This document shows positions 1-5,523 of a DNA stretch of 6,498 nt, piece after piece. The stretch's first letter is position 1, and the number at the start of each line of letters is the position of its first letter. The translations under genes were made by a program, and so were the position numbers. The notes below the pieces were generated by a model, which was not told the origin of the DNA, did not search any database, and was given only the letters and a program-made list of their open reading frames with translations. Location: positions 1 to 6,498 of the forward strand of contig JADGRM010000128.1 of the NCBI GenBank assembly GCA_017880945.1, read 5' to 3'. The stretch is from Gallionella sp. (GTDB taxonomy: Bacteria > Pseudomonadota > Gammaproteobacteria > Burkholderiales > Gallionellaceae).

Positions 1-216
1 GAGCGGCTGTTGAGTGATGCCATGGCCGGCGATGGCGCGCTGTTCACCCGTGAGGACGCGGTTGAGGCCGCATGGGCGGTGGTCGACCCCGTTCTTGACA
101 TGCCGCGCCCTGTTTACCGCTACAAGCCCGGCAGCTGGGGGCCGAAACAAGCCGACGCGCTGATTGCGGCAGACGGAAGCTGGCACAACCCGATACTGGA
201 GAAGGAGAAAAAATGA
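1..216 (+). CDS. zwf: Glucose-6-phosphate dehydrogenase, C-terminal fragment (5' end outside window)
   Basis: The reading frame is open from the first base, so only the last 71 residues are present. Glucose-6-phosphate dehydrogenase oxidises glucose 6-phosphate to 6-phosphogluconolactone with NAD(P)+, the entry step of the oxidative pentose phosphate pathway (family knowledge). The tail carries the usual end of the family: a Trp-containing helix (EAAWAVVDPVL, about residues 22-32 of the fragment), a Y-x-x-G-S-W-G-P motif (YKPGSWGP, about 42-49) and the A-D-x-L-I segment after it. The catalytic and cofactor-binding regions lie upstream of the window. Its stop TGA overlaps the start ATG of the transaldolase gene (ATGA, 213-216), so the two are probably translationally coupled. 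The assignment rests on the C-terminal pattern and on the pathway neighbours. Confidence 0.93.
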   Translation, partial: ERLLSDAMAGDGALFTREDAVEAAWAVVDPVLDMPRPVYRYKPGSWGPKQADALIAADGSWHNPILEKEKK

Positions 217-1322
217 AAGCCACACAACAACTGCACGATCTCGGTCAAAGTCTCTGGCTCGACAACATCACGCGCGAGCTGCTGATGAACGGCACACTGG
301 CCCGCTATATCAGCGAGCTCTCAGTGACGGGACTGACCTCCAATCCCACGATCTTTGATCATGCCATCCAAAATGGTGATTTTTACGATGACGCGATCCG
401 CCAAAAAACGCTCGCGGGCAAATCGGGCGAGGCGTTGTTCTTTGAACTTGCGCTGGAAGATCTGATCCGCGCGGCTGATCTTTTCCGGCCGATCCACGAT
501 GCCACCGGCGGAATCGACGGCTGGGTCTCGCTGGAGGTATCACCTCTGCTCGCCGATGACACGGCCGCCACCATAAGGGCAGCGATGCAACTGCATGCCC
601 GCGCACAACGCCCCAATCTTTTCATCAAGATTCCGGGCACCCGTGCAGGCATTCCGGCGGTCGAGGAATCGATCTTCGCGGGCGTGCCGGTGAACGTCAC
701 GTTGCTGTTTTCCCGCGAGCACTACATCGCCGCGGCAGAAGCGTATATGCGCGGCATCGAGCGACGCATCGCCGCCGGTTTGGATCCGAAGATCGGTTCC
801 GTGGCTTCAATTTTCGTCAGCCGCTGGGACGTGGCCGTCAAGGACAAGGTTCAAGGCGAGTTCCGCAACAACCGTCTTGGCATCGCCATCGCCATGCGCA
901 CCTACAAAGCCTACCGCGATCTGCTGGCATCAAAGCGTTGGCAGAAATTGGCCGCTTCCGGAGCCCGACCGCAACGCTTGCTGTGGGCCAGCACCGGCAC
1001 CAAGGATCCCGCAGCCTCAGAGACCCTTTACGTCGAAGCGCTCGCTGCGCCGGATACGGTCAATACCATCCCCGAAAAGACACTGCTCGCCTTCGCCGAG
1101 CACGGCAAAATAAAGAACGTATTGCCGGTTGATGAGGGTTCTGCCGAAACGGTGGAAGCGGTAATTGCGGAATTCACCCGCGAGGGCGTCAACGATGAGG
1201 CGCTTGCCGCCGAACTTCAACGCGAGGGCACCGAATCTTTCGCAAAATCCTGGAACGATCTGATTGCATGCATCGCGTCAAAAAGCGACGCGCTTACGCA
1301 GAACCATCCGGGCGGAAAATAG
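213..1322 (+). CDS. tal: Transaldolase
   Basis: Complete 369-residue cytoplasmic transaldolase, which transfers a dihydroxyacetone unit between sedoheptulose 7-phosphate and glyceraldehyde 3-phosphate in the non-oxidative pentose phosphate pathway. It belongs to the longer (about 370-residue) bacterial subfamily rather than the roughly 317-residue E. coli TalB type. Visible active-site elements are Asp17 in SLWLDNI, the T-S-N-P-T segment at 42-46, Glu108 in VSLEVSP, the Schiff-base lysine Lys139 in NLFIKIPGT, Asn161 and Thr163 in NVTLLFS, and the WASTGTKDP strand-loop at 258-266. Roles follow from the family; the residues are read directly. The start at 213 is supported by GAAGGAG (201-207), 5 nt upstream. 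The ATG overlaps the zwf stop, and transketolase begins 2 nt after the tal stop, so the three are probably co-transcribed. No missing catalytic residue was seen. Confidence 0.97.
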   Translation: MKATQQLHDLGQSLWLDNITRELLMNGTLARYISELSVTGLTSNPTIFDHAIQNGDFYDDAIRQKTLAGKSGEALFFELALEDLIRAADLFRPIHDATGGIDGWVSLEVSPLLADDTAATIRAAMQLHARAQRPNLFIKIPGTRAGIPAVEESIFAGVPVNVTLLFSREHYIAAAEAYMRGIERRIAAGLDPKIGSVASIFVSRWDVAVKDKVQGEFRNNRLGIAIAMRTYKAYRDLLASKRWQKLAASGARPQRLLWASTGTKDPAASETLYVEALAAPDTVNTIPEKTLLAFAEHGKIKNVLPVDEGSAETVEAVIAEFTREGVNDEALAAELQREGTESFAKSWNDLIACIASKSDALTQNHPGGK

Positions 1323-1324
1323 CC

Positions 1325-3394
1325 ATGACAAACGCAGCGCAACTCGACCAGTTGTGCATCAATACCCTGCGCTTCCTGTCGGTGGACATGGTGCAGAAGG
1401 CCAACAGCGGGCATCCGGGTCTGCCGCTCGGCGCGGCGCCGTTGGCCTATGTGCTGTGGACGCGCTGGCTTAAGTACAACCCGCGCAACCCGCATTGGCT
1501 CAACCGCGACCGTTTCGTGCTCTCGGCCGGACACGGTTCGGCGCTGCTCTACAGTCTGTTGCACCTGACCGGTTATGACCTTGTGCTGGACGACATCAAG
1601 CAGTTCCGTCAATGGGGCAGCAAGACGCCGGGGCATCCCGAGCGCGGACACACGCCTGGCGTCGAAACCACCACCGGGCCGCTGGGGCAAGGCTTCGGCA
1701 ATGCGGTCGGCATGGCGATCGCAGAGGCACAACTCGCGGCACGCTACAACCGGCCCGGTCACGCGCTCATCGATCACGATACGTTTGCCATCGTCAGCGA
1801 TGGTGACCTGATGGAGGGCGTGGCCTCCGAAGCTGCGTCGCTGGCCGGTCATCTCAAGCTCGGCAAGCTCACTTGCCTCTACGACGACAACTGCGTCACC
1901 CTGTCCGCCGGCACCGACATCACTTTCTCCGAGAATCGCGCACTGCGCTTCGAGGCCTATGGCTGGCACACCGTATCGGTGGCAGACGGCAACGACCCCG
2001 CCGCGATCGACGCCGCACTGGCCGCCGCACGCGCGGAGACCGCACGGCCGTCGCTGATCCTGGTGCGTACCCATATCGGCTACGGCTCGCCCGAGCAGGA
2101 CAGTTTCAAGGCGCACGGCTCACCGCTCGGCGTGGACGACGTGCGCAAGACCAAACAGACACTGGGCTGGCCGACCGAGCCGGACTTCCTGATACCGGAC
2201 GAGGCGCTGGCACATTTCCGCGAGGCGGTGGAGCGAGGCGCGCAGGACGAGGCTGCGTGGAACGAGCGCATGAGTGCCTACGCCAAGGCGTTCCCGGACA
2301 TGGCAGAGGAGCTTCAGTACCGCCTGCGCGACGAATTGCCGCCGGGCTGGGATGCGGACATCCCGGTATTTCAAGCCAACACCAAAGGCCTCGCCACCCG
2401 CGACGCATCCGGCAAGGTGATGAACGCCATTGCACCCAAGCTGCCGGCACTGACCGGCGGATCGGCCGACCTCGATCCGTCGACGAAAACGGCCTTGAAA
2501 GGCATGGGCGATTTCAATCCGCCGCCGGAAAAGAACGCTGACCAGCAGGGTTCCGATAGCGCTGGCTGGAGCTATGCCGGACGCAACCTGCATTTCGGCG
2601 TGCGCGAACACGCGATGGCCGCCATCGTCAACGGCCTCGCCGCGCACGGCGGTTTTATTCCTTACGGCTCGACCTTTCTGATCTTCTCCGACTACATGCG
2701 TCCGTCGATCCGGCTGGCGGCACTGATGGGGCTGCACGTCGTGCACGTGTTCACGCACGACAGCATCGCCGTTGGCGAGGACGGCCCCACGCATCAGCCG
2801 GTGGAACAACTGGCGAGTCTGCGTGCGATTCCGAATCTCATCGTGATTCGCCCCGGCGATGCCAACGAAACCGCGGTCGCTTGGCGCGTCGCGCTGGAAA
2901 CGCGCGAGCGGCCGGTGATGCTGGTGTTGAGCCGGCAGGATCTGCCCACGCTCGATCGCAGCCGCTACGCCGCGGCGGATGGATTGCGCCGAGGCGCCTA
3001 TGTGCTGAGCGATGCGACTAACGGCAAGCCCGAGCTGATCCTGCTCGCCAGCGGTTCCGAAGTCGGCCTGATCGTGGCTGCGGCGGAACGCTTGCAACAG
3101 CAAGGCATCGCCGTGCGCTGCGTGTCGATGCCGAGCTGGGAGCTGTTCGAGGCCTTGCCGCAAGCCGAGCGCGATGCGGTGCTGCCGCCCTCGGTCGGTG
3201 CGCGGCTCGCGGTCGAACTGGGTGTGCCGCAAGGCTGGGATCGTTACGTCGGTACGCGGGGCGACATGCTCGGCGTGGAACGCTTCGGAGCTTCCGCGCC
3301 GGCCGCAGTCGTGCTGCGCGAATACGGCTTCACCGTCGACAATGTATGCGCGCGGGCAAAGGCGCTGCTGGTTTTGGAACAGAAGCAGAGCTAG
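1325..3394 (+). CDS. tkt: Transketolase
   Basis: Complete 689-residue thiamine-diphosphate enzyme that moves two-carbon ketol units between sugar phosphates, in the non-oxidative pentose phosphate pathway and also the Calvin cycle where present. Order of motifs: GHPG with His30, SAGHGS with His70, GPLGQG at 118-123, the ThDP/metal-binding stretch from SDGD (158-161) to DDN (187-189), His264 in KAHGSPLG, GGSADLDPS (378-386), the cofactor-activating Glu428 in GVREHAM, and His490 in EDGPTHQP. All expected catalytic residues are present and the length is normal or slightly long. I chose the ATG at 1325 (MTNAAQLDQL), 2 nt after the tal stop, with a GGCGGA-type ribosome site at 1311-1316. The in-frame ATG at 1268 would add 19 residues that lie inside the tal coding region and do not resemble a transketolase N-terminus. 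Last gene of the operon; no U-tract terminator is visible just downstream. Confidence 0.97.
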   Translation: MTNAAQLDQLCINTLRFLSVDMVQKANSGHPGLPLGAAPLAYVLWTRWLKYNPRNPHWLNRDRFVLSAGHGSALLYSLLHLTGYDLVLDDIKQFRQWGSKTPGHPERGHTPGVETTTGPLGQGFGNAVGMAIAEAQLAARYNRPGHALIDHDTFAIVSDGDLMEGVASEAASLAGHLKLGKLTCLYDDNCVTLSAGTDITFSENRALRFEAYGWHTVSVADGNDPAAIDAALAAARAETARPSLILVRTHIGYGSPEQDSFKAHGSPLGVDDVRKTKQTLGWPTEPDFLIPDEALAHFREAVERGAQDEAAWNERMSAYAKAFPDMAEELQYRLRDELPPGWDADIPVFQANTKGLATRDASGKVMNAIAPKLPALTGGSADLDPSTKTALKGMGDFNPPPEKNADQQGSDSAGWSYAGRNLHFGVREHAMAAIVNGLAAHGGFIPYGSTFLIFSDYMRPSIRLAALMGLHVVHVFTHDSIAVGEDGPTHQPVEQLASLRAIPNLIVIRPGDANETAVAWRVALETRERPVMLVLSRQDLPTLDRSRYAAADGLRRGAYVLSDATNGKPELILLASGSEVGLIVAAAERLQQQGIAVRCVSMPSWELFEALPQAERDAVLPPSVGARLAVELGVPQGWDRYVGTRGDMLGVERFGASAPAAVVLREYGFTVDNVCARAKALLVLEQKQS

Positions 3395-3495
3395 GATTGA
3401 ATGTAAAACTGACGGCTTTACTGACCGCCAACGACACAGATATGCTCGTCATGAAGCTTCAGTGTAAGGACCGCTTTTCGGCCTTAGCGGTTGCA

Positions 3496-3525
3496 TCGCA
3501 GAAAATGCGATTCCGTTTTCTGCGA
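3496..3525. repeat. Perfect 10-bp inverted repeat downstream of tkt
   Basis: TCGCAGAAAA at 3496-3505 is followed by a 10-nt loop and its exact reverse complement TTTTCTGCGA at 3516-3525. The left arm can alternatively fold on itself as TCGCA-GAAAA-TGCGA (3496-3510), so two mutually exclusive hairpins exist. It lies about 100 nt after the tkt stop. No U-tract follows on either strand, so it is not a classical rho-independent terminator; it may protect the 3' end of the operon transcript or act as a transcription stop of another kind. Confidence 0.6.
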
Positions 3526-3635
3526 GCGTCTGCAAAGCGCCATAAAGCAGCCATACAAACCGGGTTGAAACTACAGGCCTGACCGTCGCAAACCGACACA
3601 AAGCAGACGTTCGCAATTCCAGAAAGCGGAGGCTG

Positions 3636-3657
3636 GATGGTAGCTGCTAATACCATC
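3636..3657. repeat. Perfect 7-bp inverted repeat in the tkt-csp gap
   Basis: GATGGTA (3636-3642) and TACCATC (3651-3657) form a perfect stem around the 8-nt loop GCTGCTAA. There is no adjacent T-run on the plus strand. It may be a 3' UTR structure of the tkt or csp transcript; function unknown. Confidence 0.45.
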
Positions 3658-3780
3658 TGGTGAATGCGGCCCGATATTTTGTAAAGTGTGAACTCATCAT
3701 TTGAGCAATCTGGGCGAGCGTTACTCAAAATTGCACTTCGTTCATGAATCCGCCAATACAAGAAAAGTAAAATATTCCGG

Positions 3781-3984
3781 TCAGGCGGCCTGGATATTGG
3801 ACGCCTGCTTTCCCTTGGGGCCTTGTGTCACGTCAAAGCTGATCTTCTGGCCTTCCTTGAGGGACTTGAAGCCGTTCATATTGACTGCGGAATAGTGCGC
3901 AAACAAATCATCGCTGCCATCATCTGGAGTGATGAAACCAAAACCCTTCGCATCGTTAAACCATTTGACTGTACCGGTTGCCAT
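3781..3984 (-). CDS. Cold-shock protein, CspA family
   Basis: A 67-residue single cold-shock domain, the normal length for the family. These small beta-barrel proteins bind single-stranded RNA and DNA, melt RNA secondary structure, and in E. coli some act as transcription antiterminators (family knowledge). Visible motifs: the MATGTVKWFN start with Trp8, RNP1 as KGFGFI (13-18) and RNP2 as LFAHY (27-31), giving the aromatic binding patch Trp8, Phe15, Phe17, Phe28, His30, Tyr31. The start is fixed by AAGGAAG ending about 5 nt before the ATG. A terminator-like hairpin sits immediately upstream of this ribosome site, so transcription into the gene must pass it. Whether the protein is cold-induced or constitutive (CspC/CspE-like) cannot be told from the sequence. 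It is the last gene of the minus-strand run and converges with tkt. Confidence 0.97.
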   Translation of the reverse strand: MATGTVKWFNDAKGFGFITPDDGSDDLFAHYSAVNMNGFKSLKEGQKISFDVTQGPKGKQASNIQAA

Positions 3985-3998
3985 GATTCTTCCTTTTT

Positions 3999-4021
3999 AA
4001 AAAAAACGGGAAAAGCTCCCG
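3999..4021 (-). terminator. Rho-independent-terminator-like hairpin in the csp leader
   Basis: Read on the minus strand: CGGGA, loop GCTTT, TCCCG (4021-4007), then eight T residues (4006-3999). This is a perfect 5-bp GC-rich stem with a U-tract. It lies 80 nt after the hsp20 stop, so it could end the hsp20 transcript. It is also only 14 nt from the csp ATG at its near end, leaving no room for a csp promoter between them. csp transcription must therefore cross it, making it a candidate attenuator. The 3' arm (UUUUCC) can instead pair with GGAAGA of the csp ribosome site, and the U-tract with the five A residues at 3998-3994. Confidence 0.7.
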
Positions 4022-4100
4022 CGAGCCTTGTTGCACTTACAAATTATTCTGCCCGTGTTTCTGCGTCGTCTGCATAGCTCATGGCCAGGAACACAAGGTT

Positions 4101-4550
4101 TTACGTCACCGCGACATTGACCGACTTGGCCTTGGCCTTCGCGGACTTGGCCAGCGTAACGTTGAGCATGCCATCCTTGAACTCGGCTTTCACCGAGTTT
4201 TCATCGGCATTGTCAGGAATCCGGAAACTGCGCACGAAGCTGCCGTAGGAACGCTCGACACGGTGGAACTTTTTGCCTTTCTCTTCTTTCTCCATTTTTC
4301 GCTCACCTTGGATCGTGAGCATCCCGTCCTGAATGGTGACCTTGACATCCTCTTTTTTCACGCCGGGAATTTCGGCCTTGATCAGGTATGCCGCGTCCGT
4401 TTCGCTGATGTCTATTGAAGGAGACCAGTCTGCTACCGCCAACATTTCCTGGCCCGATTCGGCTCGGGCTGTTGAACGTCCGAAGATACGGTTCAAACGG
4501 TTGGAAACATCTTCCAACTCCCTGGAGGGATCCCATTTTATCAAGTTCAT
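4101..4550 (-). CDS. Small heat-shock protein, Hsp20/alpha-crystallin family
   Basis: A complete 149-residue ATP-independent holdase chaperone that binds unfolding proteins in the cytoplasm as an oligomer (family knowledge). A variable N-terminal arm (1-40, starting MNLIKWDPSRELEDV, typical of class A-like bacterial Hsp20) is followed by the alpha-crystallin domain from about 42 (WSPSIDISETD) to 136. This includes AEIPGVKKEDVKV (59-71), the L-T-I-x-G-E-R strand (78-84), the charged loop EKEEKGKKFHRVERSYGSF (88-105) and the closing FKDGMLNVTL (124-133). The C-terminal anchoring motif reads V-N-V (144-146) in place of the usual I-x-I. The gene overlaps the preceding SAP-like gene by ATGA (4547-4550). 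Its own ribosome site (AAAGAAGAAC) is weak, so coupled translation is likely. No sigma-32-type promoter was recognised directly upstream. Confidence 0.97.
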   Translation of the reverse strand: MNLIKWDPSRELEDVSNRLNRIFGRSTARAESGQEMLAVADWSPSIDISETDAAYLIKAEIPGVKKEDVKVTIQDGMLTIQGERKMEKEEKGKKFHRVERSYGSFVRSFRIPDNADENSVKAEFKDGMLNVTLAKSAKAKAKSVNVAVT

Positions 4551-4756
4551 GATAGTTCTTCTTTGTGATGAACTGCATCAAAACAATCCTCGCGCCACAG
4601 GCAGTCAACCTGATCGCACTCGCCGTTTCTGGCGGTGGCGAAGCAGGCGAAGTTGCCTTCCTCGGTTTGAATCGCGTTAATCAGTTCGGTTTTTGAAAGG
4701 TGTCCGGCTTTGATACTGTGCGACTTGGCAATGGAACGTACATCTTCCAATTTCAT
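4547..4756 (-). CDS. Small SAP/Rho-N-like protein with a four-cysteine tail
   Basis: A 69-residue protein. Residues 1-34 (MKLEDVRSIA..., ...SKTELINAIQ) look like a SAP or Rho-N type helix-extended loop-helix, a small fold that often binds nucleic acid. Residues 38-58 carry C-x8-C-x4-C-x5-C (Cys38, Cys47, Cys52, Cys58) with the flanking words FATAR and CLWREDC, which could bind zinc or another metal. I recognise this arrangement as a recurrent small proteobacterial protein annotated as SAP-domain; its function is unknown to me. I chose the ATG at 4756 because GGAGA stands 5-6 nt upstream. The in-frame ATG at 4768 would add MENI but has no ribosome site, and the GGAGA lies inside it. The stop overlaps the hsp20 ATG, so the two are almost certainly co-expressed. 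Confidence 0.82.
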   Translation of the reverse strand: MKLEDVRSIAKSHSIKAGHLSKTELINAIQTEEGNFACFATARNGECDQVDCLWREDCFDAVHHKEELS

Positions 4757-4801
4757 GATGTTCTCCATGGTAAAGTGCAGTTACGCTTAATACATTATTT
4801 A

Positions 4802-5032
4802 TTACATGCTCCAAACGTATGGCAATGTGTCCGGAAAACCATGCTCCGATTTCATATGCACTTCACCATTTGGAAAACCTGACGATATAGTTAATTTATT
4901 GCGCTTAGCCTCCTGAAGGGTTCCACTTAGCTGAACTCCATCTGGAATTGGCTTATTCACCTCCATATCATGATCTGCCCTAGCCATCAAAATATGATCG
5001 ACCTCTTCAAGTGGGGTGAGAATTTGGCTCAT
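4802..5032 (-). CDS. Uncharacterised 76-residue protein
   Basis: I do not recognise this protein. The predicted product begins MSQILTPLEEVDHILMARAD and ends LPYVWSM. It is soluble-looking, with no signal peptide, membrane segment or cysteine. An acidic N-terminal helix (about 7-24) is followed by a mixed region with several Gly and Pro (IPDGV, SGFPNGEVH, HGFPDTLP) that suggests a small beta-rich part. The start at 5032 is supported by AAAGGAAA, about 4-5 nt upstream; an in-frame TTG at 5047 lies upstream of that site and is unlikely. A 6-bp hairpin covers half of this ribosome site. The SAP-like gene follows 45 nt downstream on the same strand, so it may share a transcript with the SAP/hsp20 pair. 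Support is the clean ribosome site, the gene-like spacing and the neighbourhood. Confidence 0.65.
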   Translation of the reverse strand: MSQILTPLEEVDHILMARADHDMEVNKPIPDGVQLSGTLQEAKRNKLTISSGFPNGEVHMKSEHGFPDTLPYVWSM

Positions 5033-5036
5033 GACA

Positions 5037-5056
5037 TTTCCTTTCAAATATGAAAG
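5037..5056 (-). promoter_or_regulatory. Hairpin overlapping the ribosome binding site of the 76-residue ORF
   Basis: On the minus strand CTTTCA (5056-5051), loop TATT, TGAAAG (5046-5041) is a perfect 6-bp stem. Its 3' arm contains the first half of the ribosome site AAAGGAAA. The stem is short and U/A-rich with UUUC facing GAAA, the sort of marginal stability seen in RNA thermometers. Function is inferred only from position. Confidence 0.35.
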
Positions 5057-5065
5057 CGGATTGCA

Positions 5066-5480
5066 TCAGGCGGCAGTAGCATACACAATCTTACATTTAT
5101 GATACGCGCGCAACTGGCGAATCAGTCCATGACTCCTTTTTAAATGCCCTAGATAAATCTCATCACTAGTGGCAAGATGGCCCAACATCTCGGAAACGTG
5201 GTCGCAACAGGATAGCAACAGTGCGATCAGATCCCCTTCTGCGCGCAAATTGGCATCGCGCACTTTTTTCAGTACACCCTCACACATATGAGAATGCAAT
5301 GACATGCTTACACCCATAAAAGCTGGTCATATCTTTTATAGCCTGTGTGACGCATGGGAGGGTGCTGGCTATTGCAGTATCAGCTGGCGACCGTTGGAGG
5401 CGCAACAGCGCAACTTTCATGTCCTGTATAAGTTCAAGACTGTTATTGATGGGGTCGGTAAATGCTCTATTGCAACGCAT
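5066..5480 (-). pseudogene. Frameshifted CheA-type HPt (P1) domain-like protein lacking the phospho-His
   Basis: Two overlapping minus-strand frames together read like the P1/HPt domain of the chemotaxis kinase CheA. The first frame (5480-5280, 66 residues) has a good ribosome site (AAAGGGA, 7 nt before ATG) and contains ELIQDMKVALLRLQRSP and TQAIKDMTSFYG (45-56). The second frame (ending at 5066) continues with EGVLKKVRDANL and DLIALLLSCCDHVSEML. Adding one TC dinucleotide at about 5290-5294 (TTCTCAT to TTCTCTCAT) joins them as F-S-H-x-x-E, the CheA F-x-H-x-x-E pattern. The joined product would be about 138 residues. Against E. coli CheA the spacing from the phospho-His position to the second conserved His is identical (20 positions), but the phospho-acceptor is Gln46 here; the following I-K, the second His and Glu are kept. 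No P2-P5 kinase domains follow. It could be a decayed gene, a phosphorylation-dead HPt protein with a sequencing error, or two short genes. Confidence 0.55.
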
Positions 5481-5523
5481 GTCTTTTCCCTTTCGTCATC
5501 GAAAAGTCATCTTCCTCTTATCA

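Larger units (their letters stand above)
3395..3780. other. Non-coding gap between convergent tkt and csp, with several inverted repeats
   Basis: This 386-bp stretch separates the convergent tkt and csp genes. Open frames on both strands lack a credible ribosome site and resemble no family I know. It is rich in potential hairpins: a perfect 10-bp stem at 3496-3505/3516-3525, a perfect 7-bp stem at 3636-3642/3651-3657 and a 6-bp stem at 3700-3705/3724-3729. A longer imperfect inverted repeat pairs 3513-3533 with 3603-3629 (GCAGACG-y-TCGCA, then GAAA-r-CGG, with a 6-nt insertion in the right arm). AAAGC-r-GA-type words recur in it. It could be 3' UTRs with terminators, a degenerate dispersed repeat, or a small RNA. 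No function is assigned. Confidence 0.6.

Noticed and set aside
1268..1324. In-frame upstream ATG extending transketolase by 19 residues
   Set aside because: The extension lies inside the tal coding region, has no ribosome site and does not look like a transketolase N-terminus; ATG 1325 is 2 nt after the tal stop.
1217..2116. Long minus-strand open frame (299 codons) opposite tal/tkt
   Set aside because: It is antisense to clear enzyme genes, of low-complexity Arg/Gly/Val composition, and caused by the high GC of the coding strand.
2120..3232. Long minus-strand open frame (370 codons) opposite tkt
   Set aside because: Antisense shadow of transketolase; it has no recognisable domain and is Arg/His-rich as such shadows are.
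3459..3761. 100-codon minus-strand frame in the tkt-csp gap
   Set aside because: It starts at TTG without a ribosome site, has mixed Cys/Arg composition and lies over hairpin-rich non-coding DNA; it resembles spurious translations of dispersed repeats.
4769..4825. Possible promoter before the SAP/hsp20 pair: TTGCCA (minus strand, 4825-4820) and AATAAT (4799-4794)
   Set aside because: Each box matches 5 of 6 consensus positions, but the spacing is 20 nt, too long for a good sigma-70 promoter. No sigma-32 boxes were found. Kept only as a note.
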